Shown piece after piece: positions 7,371 to 13,013 of a stretch of 13,013 bases of DNA. Positions within the stretch are counted from its first letter, which is position 1; each line of letters starts with the position of its first letter. The notes under the pieces are model-generated. The model worked only from the letters and a program-made list of their open reading frames with translations. It had not been told where the DNA came from and did no database searches. A program made the translations under genes and the position numbers. The stretch is from PVC group bacterium (GTDB lineage: Bacteria > GCA-001730085 > JADFSZ01): NCBI GenBank assembly GCA_022560555.1, contig JADFSZ010000027.1:1-13013 (forward strand). The letters are read 5' to 3'.

Positions 7371-9469
7371 TGTTCCTTCTCAGCTGATTTACTTAAAGCG
7401 TGTTTGGCCTTGCGGACTTTGTCCAGGGCCCTGCGGGCCTTGTACATATTAGGGTTTACCCGCAGGGCTCTGATGAGCATGGTTTGGGCCTGATCAAACT
7501 GCCCTTCCTCGAAATAGAGCAATCCCTCATCAACCATGGCTATCGTGAGATTGGGCCTGAGTTTAATCGTTTGCGTGAAGTAGTCATGAGCTTTTTTATA
7601 GTCTTTGAGTTCCGCTAGTGTTTTGGCTAAATAATAGAAAGGCAAATAATTGAGAGGGTCGCGATTGATGACATCACGAAACATTGGTTTTGCCTGTCGA
7701 AAGTTTTTCATCTCGAAAAGAATTAATCCGACTTGGTACTTTATCTCGATATTTCGGGGTTGAGAACGAAGCACGATCGAAAAATTTCTGAGAGCTTTAT
7801 CGTATTGAGAATTCATCATGTAAAGTTTGGCCAGCTGCTCATAATATTCCATATGCACAGGATACAGTTTAATGGCGAGTCTGTATTCTTTAATGGCGTC
7901 TGTTATCAGATTTTCTTTTCTGTAGATGTCCGCGAGAAAGGCATGATAAATGTGAATATTGGGCTTGATCCGTATGGCTTCCTTGAGTTCCTCTCTCGCT
8001 TTTTCGGTGTCCCCAAGGGACACGTGAATTTGAAACAAATGGTAATGGGGAATATCCGAATCCGGATTGTTTTCAGAGGCCTTTTGGTAAGTGACAATGG
8101 CTTTGTCTATTTGGCCGCGTTTTTGATGAAGGATGCCTAGGTTAACATAACTAAAGAGATCATCCGGATTCTTTTCAATGGCAACGAGAAGCTCTTTTTC
8201 GGCCGCCCCCAGGTCGCCTTTGGCGATATAAAGTTTTCCGAGCTGATTGTAAGAGATGGTATTGTCCGGGAAAATCGCTTTTACGTTATGCCAAACTTTA
8301 AATGAATTTTTCCAAGTGAGATTATGATTGTACGTGAGGGGAAGAAAAATTACGGCACAAAGAGAAGCGCCGAGGAGTATCCATCTTTCCAGAGATTTAC
8401 TTTTTGAAATGTGAGTTAAGATTTCGAAGCTGACGGCAAAAAATATCACAAGAGCGATAGATGGATAGAAGGATTGTCTCAAAGTGAAATAGGTATCATC
8501 CGTAAATAAAATACTGAACAAAAGTGATAGGACAACAAAGGTCAGTATGAAATGACGGTAGCGACTTTTAAAAATGGAAGTGGTGACCAAAATAAGTAGA
8601 AGGCAAAAAATCGCAAAGCCCCAAATATAGGTCGATGTATTTTGCAAGTTACTGAGAGGATAAATGATGGACAATGGATGGGGGTAAAAGAAAAACCGAA
8701 AAATAAGAATAACTTTTGTCCACAATGGCTCAAAAATCGAGAACGTCCCCTGGGTTAATCCGCTCGTAATGTAAAACAAGTAACCGAGGGTTGTGAGGCC
8801 AAGAACCACATGCGTCTTAAGCCGCTTTTGCGCGAAGGCCTTTAGACTTATATTTCTAAAAGAAGTAATATCCAAAAGCAGCAAAAGCAGCGGTAAGTAC
8901 ATGATACGCCAAGAAGACAAAAGACCCAAAATGTATATGCTAAGAAGAACCGTCAAAGACGTGTACGAATATGTGTCTTTGTCCATCATGTGTTTTTGAA
9001 AGAAATAGAGACAAAGCACAAGAAAAAGCCCCGAGAGAATAAGTCCTCTGGAAGAAATCCACGTTACGACGGAAATATGGCTTGGATGAAGGGCGAAGAG
9101 GAGGGCAAAAATAAAAGCATAGTTCCGGAACCTCAAAAGTTTTTCTAAAAAAAGATAAAGGAACACGCATAAAAATACATATATTACCCCGTTCGTGACA
9201 TGATATCCGAGTGGATTTGTCTTCCATAATTTATAATCCAAAGCGAATGTAATTAAAGATAAAGGAGAAGATTGTGTAATTTGAGCATTTTTGAAAAGAA
9301 ATTGCAAATGGGATCGATTCAGGTTTTTAATAACCGGATTTTCAAGAATGAGCTGTGTGTCCTCAAGATCAATAAAATCGCTTTGGAGGATCGGGATGTA
9401 GCATAGGGCTACAAGAAGAATGATGAGGCTTATATGCCATACGACAGATGTATTTTTTAGGCGGCTCAA
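7367..9469 (-). CDS. Polytopic membrane protein with TMTC-like GT-C domain and eight TPR repeats
   Basis: A 700-aa integral-membrane protein. Residues 1-385 hold about ten hydrophobic segments. Motifs resemble TMTC/DUF1736-type GT-C glycosyltransferases: DLEDTQLILENPVI (34-47; Glu36-Asp37 where the family often has Asp-Asp), PLGYHVTN (86-93), LLFALHPSHISVVTWISSRG (123-142) and RQSFYPSIAL (331-340). Residues 406-675 form eight consecutive TPRs of 32-34 residues, each with canonical small/large positions and Pro near the end. By family analogy it would move a sugar from a polyprenyl-phosphate donor to a periplasmic acceptor; the acceptor is unknown. The start is TTG, chosen because GGAG lies seven bases upstream (9477-9480) and because of the LKNTSVVWHISLIILLVALCY-type first helix. 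It overlaps waaA by 4 bp, suggesting a role in envelope glycan or glycoprotein assembly. Enzymatic activity is inferred. Confidence 0.85.
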   Translation of the reverse strand: MSRLKNTSVVWHISLIILLVALCYIPILQSDFIDLEDTQLILENPVIKNLNRSHLQFLFKNAQITQSSPLSLITFALDYKLWKTNPLGYHVTNGVIYVFLCVFLYLFLEKLLRFRNYAFIFALLFALHPSHISVVTWISSRGLILSGLFLVLCLYFFQKHMMDKDTYSYTSLTVLLSIYILGLLSSWRIMYLPLLLLLLDITSFRNISLKAFAQKRLKTHVVLGLTTLGYLFYITSGLTQGTFSIFEPLWTKVILIFRFFFYPHPLSIIYPLSNLQNTSTYIWGFAIFCLLLILVTTSIFKSRYRHFILTFVVLSLLFSILFTDDTYFTLRQSFYPSIALVIFFAVSFEILTHISKSKSLERWILLGASLCAVIFLPLTYNHNLTWKNSFKVWHNVKAIFPDNTISYNQLGKLYIAKGDLGAAEKELLVAIEKNPDDLFSYVNLGILHQKRGQIDKAIVTYQKASENNPDSDIPHYHLFQIHVSLGDTEKAREELKEAIRIKPNIHIYHAFLADIYRKENLITDAIKEYRLAIKLYPVHMEYYEQLAKLYMMNSQYDKALRNFSIVLRSQPRNIEIKYQVGLILFEMKNFRQAKPMFRDVINRDPLNYLPFYYLAKTLAELKDYKKAHDYFTQTIKLRPNLTIAMVDEGLLYFEEGQFDQAQTMLIRALRVNPNMYKARRALDKVRKAKHALSKSAEKEQ

Positions 9470-9513
9470 GAGGGGGCTCCAAACGTGATTTTCATAACTC
9501 TATCAGAATGCGA

Positions 9514-9542
9514 ATTTTAACATGAGAGGCTCTTCGGGGCAA
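9514..9542 (-). promoter_or_regulatory. Candidate sigma70-type promoter for the TPR-waaA operon
   Basis: On the minus strand, TTGCCC (9537-9542) and TAAAAT (9514-9519) are separated by 17 bp, and a TG one base before the -10 gives an extended -10. Matches to consensus are 4/6 and 5/6. The leader would be about 38 nt to the TTG start. The -35 sits in the loop of the inverted repeat at 9530-9566. Confidence 0.5.
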
Positions 9543-9566
9543 CTCTAGTTTGATTTGATCGAAGAG
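9530..9566. promoter_or_regulatory. Inverted repeat in the divergent control region
   Basis: CTCTTCG (9530-9536) is perfectly complementary to CGAAGAG (9560-9566), with 23 bp between. It brackets the -35 of the leftward promoter and lies about 43 bp upstream of the rightward -35. It could be a regulator-binding site or a leader hairpin. A 7-bp match at this distance can also occur by chance. Confidence 0.3.
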
Positions 9567-9608
9567 ACCTTATTCCGTCTGAAAATTGAGCTTATCGGAT
9601 GACTTACC

Positions 9609-9638
9609 TTGACATACATGGATTCCAAAAGCTAGAAT
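9609..9638 (+). promoter_or_regulatory. Sigma70-type promoter for the aminotransferase-galE-ligase operon
   Basis: A perfect TTGACA (9609-9614) and TAGAAT (9633-9638, 5/6) are separated by 18 bp. Transcription would begin near 9645, giving a leader of about 35 nt before the preferred start at 9680. This is the best promoter in the window. Confidence 0.75.
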
Positions 9639-9679
9639 GACGCCCTACATATGGCTCATACAAAAAAGGGATGCCGGGT

Positions 9680-10819
9680 ATGACAGTACCAAAAAAGATT
9701 CCCCTTCTTGACCTTAAGGCGCAATTGGACCCAATCCGAGAAGAAATCCATGACGCGATGCAAAAAGTCATTGAGTGCGGAGCTTTTATCAATGGCCCTG
9801 AAGTGAGAGAGTTTGAGGCGGACATTGAGCAATATCTCAAAAGCCCTTTTGCCGTGGGGGTGTCCAGTGGAACAGAAGCGCTTGTTTTGTCATTATGGGC
9901 GCTCGGACTCAAGGCGGGGGAGCATGTTGTGTGTCCGGCATTCACGTATTATGCTACCGCGGGAGCCATTATCAAGGCGGGAGGTGTTCCCGTATTCTGT
10001 GATATTGATCCCAAAACATTTAACATGGATCCCAACCGGCTTTCCGATATTTTGAAAAAATCAAAAAACCCGATTAAAGTTGTCATTGCTGTCCACTTAT
10101 ACGGACAGCCGGCTGAAATGGATTCGATTTTAGCATTGGGGCGCGAGCATCATTTATATGTCATTGAGGACAACGCGCAATCTTTTGGATCACAGTATAA
10201 AAATCAGTTTGCGGGAACACTCGGGAACTGCGGAACTTTGTCGTTTTTTCCGGGAAAAAATCTAGGGGCCTTTGGCGACGCCGGAATGGTTTTAACGGGG
10301 GATAAAGAGACGGCGCAAAAACTTCGGGCTTTTCGTAACCAGGGAACAGAGCCTAAAGCTAAATACGATCACGTTTATCTGGGGACGAACGGCCGGCTCG
10401 ATACGCTCCAGGCCGCCGTACTAAAAGTCAAATTAAAATATGTTCAAGGATGGAATGAAAAGCGAGCCCGGCACGCGGAAGGTTATCGGGAACGTCTCAG
10501 AGATTGTCCGACGGATCTCCCTTTGGTTCCTGAGGGCAATACCCATGTTTATCACCAGTTTGTCCTTAGAAGCCGGGATAAACCCCGGATTGTAAAATAT
10601 CTTAACGAGTGCGGTATTGATTCACGTACGTATTATCCTAAACCGCTTCATTTGCAGACATGCTTTCGTTTTCTTGACGGTCATTTGGGCGACTATCCCG
10701 TCTCAGAGAGAGCGTCGAAGGAACTTTTTGCCATACCGTGCTATCCTGAACTAACGGAGAGTGATTTGGACTATATTGTAGACAAGATCAAGCAGGTACT
10801 CAAGGAGAAACGGGCATGA
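9680..10819 (+). CDS. DegT/DnrJ/EryC1/StrS-family nucleotide-sugar aminotransferase
   Basis: A PLP-dependent cytoplasmic enzyme that aminates a keto-sugar nucleotide, making an amino sugar for surface glycan. I prefer the ATG at 9680 (379 aa) over the one at 9671. AAGGG at 9666-9670 is well spaced for 9680 but abuts 9671, and family members usually begin just before the IPLLDLK motif. Numbered from 9680, the PLP site is intact: SSGTEAL (62-68), Asp164 in VIEDNAQSFG (161-170) and Schiff-base Lys193 in SFFPGKNLGAFGDAG (188-202). The C-terminal YYPKPLHLQTCF (318-329) is typical of WbpE/WecE-like members. Substrate cannot be assigned; UDP- or dTDP-linked 3- or 4-keto sugars are the options. Its stop overlaps the galE start by 4 bp (ATGA), so the two are coupled. 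Confidence 0.92.
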   Translation: MTVPKKIPLLDLKAQLDPIREEIHDAMQKVIECGAFINGPEVREFEADIEQYLKSPFAVGVSSGTEALVLSLWALGLKAGEHVVCPAFTYYATAGAIIKAGGVPVFCDIDPKTFNMDPNRLSDILKKSKNPIKVVIAVHLYGQPAEMDSILALGREHHLYVIEDNAQSFGSQYKNQFAGTLGNCGTLSFFPGKNLGAFGDAGMVLTGDKETAQKLRAFRNQGTEPKAKYDHVYLGTNGRLDTLQAAVLKVKLKYVQGWNEKRARHAEGYRERLRDCPTDLPLVPEGNTHVYHQFVLRSRDKPRIVKYLNECGIDSRTYYPKPLHLQTCFRFLDGHLGDYPVSERASKELFAIPCYPELTESDLDYIVDKIKQVLKEKRA

Positions 10820-11790
10820 AAGTTCTGGTGACAGGGGGCGCGGGTTATATCGGTTCCGTTACGGCCCATCAGCTGAGGCAGGAAGGGTTTGATGTTGTCA
10901 TTATGGATAATTTCTCAAGCGGGACGAGAAAATCCATTCCTCAGAAAATTCCGTACCATCAAGCGGACTTAAAAAACCTCAATCAAATTCGGGAGCTTTT
11001 TCGTCAGTATCGGTTTGAGGCTGTGATTCATTTTGCGGGATTGATTTCTGTGAGTGAATCCGTTGCAAATCCATGGATATATTATGAAAATAATGTTTTA
11101 GGAAGCCTTAATCTACTTCGTACGATGATCGAATACGGATCGTCCAAAATTGTTTTTTCATCTACGGCGGCCGTCTATGGAAATCCCAAAAGAACACCCA
11201 TCAAAGAACATGACCCTAAGTGTCCTATTAATCCTTATGGAAAAACAAAACTTGTGGTTGAAGAACTCTTGAAGAGTTTAAGCCTAAGATACTCCATCAA
11301 GTACGTGAATCTTCGATATTTTAACGCGGCCGGGGCCGATGGGGTTTTAGGGGAGAATCACGCAAATGAAATACACTTGATCCCTCTTCTCTTTTGGGCG
11401 TCATTGGGGAAGATAAAAAGATTTTCCGTGTACGGGCGTGATTACCCGACGAAAGACGGGACCGCTGTACGTGACTTTATTCATGTTTTAGATTTAGCGC
11501 GGGCCCACACCCTGGGGCTCAAGAAAATGAATCGTATTTATAATCAATCGTTTAATGTTGGTACGGGAAAGGGATATTCTGTTCAGGAGGTCTACGAGCG
11601 GGCCGAAAAAATTTCGTCACGTGAAATCCCTGTAAGCTATCAAAAACGGCGTCCGGGAGATCCGGCGATTCTTATCGCAGACTCTTCCATGATTCGAAAA
11701 AAAATGGGTTGGCGTCCCCAATACGGTTTGGATGATATTTTAGAAAGTGCCTGGGAATGGGAACAGAAGCGTGTTTATCAATCATGTTAG
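10816..11790 (+). CDS. galE: UDP-glucose 4-epimerase family NAD-dependent sugar epimerase
   Basis: Interconverts UDP-glucose and UDP-galactose, and possibly their N-acetyl forms, through a 4-keto intermediate. At 324 aa it is slightly short of the common 330-340. It is a short-chain dehydrogenase-type Rossmann protein: GGAGYIGS (7-14) binds NAD, and Ser116-Thr117 (SSTAAVYG) and Tyr141-x3-Lys145 (NPYGKTK) are the catalytic set. RYFNAAGAD (167-175), DGTAVRDFIHVLDLA (214-228), FNVGTGKGYSV (246-256) and RRPGDPA (278-284) are characteristic of GalE. The start is supported by AAGGAG at 10802-10807, inside the aminotransferase gene. Position and coupling suggest it supplies hexose precursor to surface glycan rather than galactose catabolism. 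Other epimerase specificities are possible. Confidence 0.93.
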   Translation: MKVLVTGGAGYIGSVTAHQLRQEGFDVVIMDNFSSGTRKSIPQKIPYHQADLKNLNQIRELFRQYRFEAVIHFAGLISVSESVANPWIYYENNVLGSLNLLRTMIEYGSSKIVFSSTAAVYGNPKRTPIKEHDPKCPINPYGKTKLVVEELLKSLSLRYSIKYVNLRYFNAAGADGVLGENHANEIHLIPLLFWASLGKIKRFSVYGRDYPTKDGTAVRDFIHVLDLARAHTLGLKKMNRIYNQSFNVGTGKGYSVQEVYERAEKISSREIPVSYQKRRPGDPAILIADSSMIRKKMGWRPQYGLDDILESAWEWEQKRVYQSC

Positions 11791-11800
11791 GATGTAAATC

Positions 11801-12949
11801 GTGACGGATACGCATGTCAAATTTGAAAAACTGATATTGTTTTTTCTGATTCTCTTTATTCTTTTTTTGCCTTACTCTATTTATCTTTCGCAGACAGCCA
11901 TGCATTTGGCCATGATACTGTGGCTGGTAAAAATATTTAGCCTTCCGCTCAAGGAAAAAATCTGGATCAAGACCCCCATAGACACTCCATTTTTCTTTCT
12001 TATTATTTGTCTCATCGTTTCGTTTCTCGCGAATGCGGTCACGGAAGGATATGGGGCTCAGTTAAGATCGATCCGGTCTTATCGTCATATATTCATTCTC
12101 TTTTTAATTGTGAATAACATTCGCAAAGAAAAAAATCTGCAATTTCTTGTGACGGCCACATGTTTCTTGACCTCTTTGCATGCTTTAGAAAGCTGCGGAC
12201 GGTTTTTCTCGGATTTTCATCAAAATATCTATGCATCTTTCGGAGGTTTTACCGAATCCGTTTTGTATTGGCATGTTTTTACTCTAGCCCTGGTTCGCTT
12301 AGGAAGCGTTGCAGCGAAAAGAGAAAGAATCTTCAATTTTTGCGTGTGTAGTGTGACATTTCTGGGGATTGTTGTGAATCAAAAGATCGAAGTTTGGCTG
12401 GCCCTTTTGATGAGTATGGCTTGTTTTGTAGGATTAAAGCATTCGAAACTTGGTAAGTATATTTTAGGGCTTACTTTCGTCCTGATATTTGGTGGGGGCG
12501 TATTCTATCTTTTTGGAGGCGAAAGGGTTTTTCTCCAGCTAGAGGCGTGGCGGATTATTTGTGAACATCCTTTAGGATTTGTTACGGCAACCAAAAATTT
12601 ATTGCAAAGTTTAGGCTATCAGGATAATATAGACCATTTCCATAGTGATTTTTTGCAAATGGGTGTTGTGTCCGGGGTTTTGGGGATTGTGAGTTTGCTG
12701 TGGTTTTTTTATTCATATCTCGCAAGATTGATGCGGTCTCTCAAACCCAATATTCAAGATTTTAGAAATGATCTTTTAGTATTCGGCAGCATTATGTTTG
12801 CAGGCCTTATGGTTCTTATGTGGCTGGGAGGCCCTCTGGAACTTTCAAAAAACATGATGTGTATTTTTTATTTTATGGGAATTGTGCTCTGGGGTATTTT
12901 GAAAGACACACGATTGCGTGAGACAAAAACTTTAGCCGATCTGATGTGA
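11801..12949 (+). CDS. O-antigen ligase / polymerase-like polytopic membrane protein (Wzy_C type)
   Basis: A 382-aa inner-membrane protein with about ten hydrophobic helices. The main periplasmic loop lies around 238-288. That loop carries the features of the O-antigen ligase family: an Arg (Arg242) before EAWRIICEHPLGF (248-260), then His281 in HFHSDFLQMGVVSGVLGI (279-296), matching the conserved H-N/S-x-x-L-Q...G motif. It probably joins a polyprenyl-linked glycan to lipid A-core, or polymerises repeat units. The usual SRG-WLA motif is replaced by NQKIEVWLAL (193-202). The start is GTG, with AGGA (11789-11792) eight bases upstream, only 10 bp after galE. The seven bases just before the GTG are gtaaatc, identical to the unit of the heptamer arrays. 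Ligase and polymerase cannot be separated by sequence alone. Confidence 0.8.
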   Translation: MTDTHVKFEKLILFFLILFILFLPYSIYLSQTAMHLAMILWLVKIFSLPLKEKIWIKTPIDTPFFFLIICLIVSFLANAVTEGYGAQLRSIRSYRHIFILFLIVNNIRKEKNLQFLVTATCFLTSLHALESCGRFFSDFHQNIYASFGGFTESVLYWHVFTLALVRLGSVAAKRERIFNFCVCSVTFLGIVVNQKIEVWLALLMSMACFVGLKHSKLGKYILGLTFVLIFGGGVFYLFGGERVFLQLEAWRIICEHPLGFVTATKNLLQSLGYQDNIDHFHSDFLQMGVVSGVLGIVSLLWFFYSYLARLMRSLKPNIQDFRNDLLVFGSIMFAGLMVLMWLGGPLELSKNMMCIFYFMGIVLWGILKDTRLRETKTLADLM

Positions 12950-12953
12950 ACTT

Positions 12954-13013
12954 GTGCCAAAATTTGTGAAAAAAAAGTATGTCCGGATTTTGTTTGTTTT
13001 CGCGGGGCTTTTT
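12954..13013 (+). CDS. Possible start of a further gene, cut by the window edge
   Basis: Four bases after the ligase stop, a GTG opens a 20-codon frame that stays open to the edge: several Lys (KFVKKKYVR), then a hydrophobic run (ILFVFAGLF). The basic-then-hydrophobic start fits a membrane anchor or a Rossmann-like first strand. A second GTG in the same frame lies at 12966. No clear ribosome-binding site is visible for either, and the product is unknown. Confidence 0.35.
   Translation, partial: MPKFVKKKYVRILFVFAGLF

Noticed and set aside
8940-9227. Open frame of about 95 codons on the minus strand inside the TPR gene.
   Set aside because: It is an alternative-frame shadow of the membrane domain, with no recognisable motif. 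The TPR gene's own frame has clear family motifs across the same bases.
9466-9495. A 9-codon frame on the minus strand (MKITFGAPS) whose stop overlaps the TTG start of the TPR gene, like a leader peptide.
   Set aside because: It has no clear ribosome-binding site of its own and no attenuator-like content. A frame this short is expected by chance.
9671-9679. The upstream ATG as start of the sugar aminotransferase.
   Set aside because: The AAGGG directly abuts this ATG, leaving no spacing, while it is well placed for the ATG at 9680. The extra MPG residues are not typical of the family. It remains possible.

Overview
The window (about 13 kb, moderate G+C, densely coding) comes from a Gram-negative bacterium. 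It carries a Kdo transferase (WaaA), an OmpA/LysM envelope protein, an O-antigen-ligase-like membrane protein and a type II secretion/type IV pilus ATPase with its platform protein. The mix of TMTC-like GT-C proteins with TPR tails, OmpA-LysM fusions and short intergenic tandem repeats would fit an uncultivated lineage such as Omnitrophota. That placement is inference from gene style, not something the sequence proves.

Layout. (1) Positions 99-3165, plus strand: a GspE/PilB ATPase and a GspF/PilC platform protein, separated by 130 bp holding two different 7-bp tandem arrays. (2) Positions 3166-3320: a convergent intergenic gap bordered by two inverted heptamer arrays. (3) Positions 3321-9469, minus strand, read right to left: a GT-C/TPR membrane protein, waaA (4-bp overlap), an OmpA-LysM protein with a Trp-rich segment, and leucyl aminopeptidase pepA. 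(4) Positions 9470-9679: a divergent control region with a good sigma70-type promoter on the plus strand, a plausible one on the minus strand, and a long-loop inverted repeat between them. (5) Positions 9680-12949, plus strand: a DegT-family sugar aminotransferase, galE (4-bp overlap) and an O-antigen-ligase/polymerase-like protein (10-bp gap). A possible further gene runs off the right edge.

Function. The two outward-facing clusters around position 9570 look like one cell-surface glycan locus. The plus side makes amino-sugar and epimerised nucleotide sugars and has a ligase or polymerase for glycan transfer. The minus side attaches Kdo to lipid A and has an integral-membrane glycosyltransferase-like protein. 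The left end is a separate secretion/pilus module with no pseudopilin gene visible.

The least ordinary feature is a set of 7-bp tandem repeats (consensus GTAAATC/G, ending in GTTTAAA-like sequence) at gene borders at four places, with a different 7-bp array (ACTGAAR) just before gspF. The coding content is otherwise conventional; I see no CRISPR array, insertion sequence, phage gene, tRNA or rRNA.
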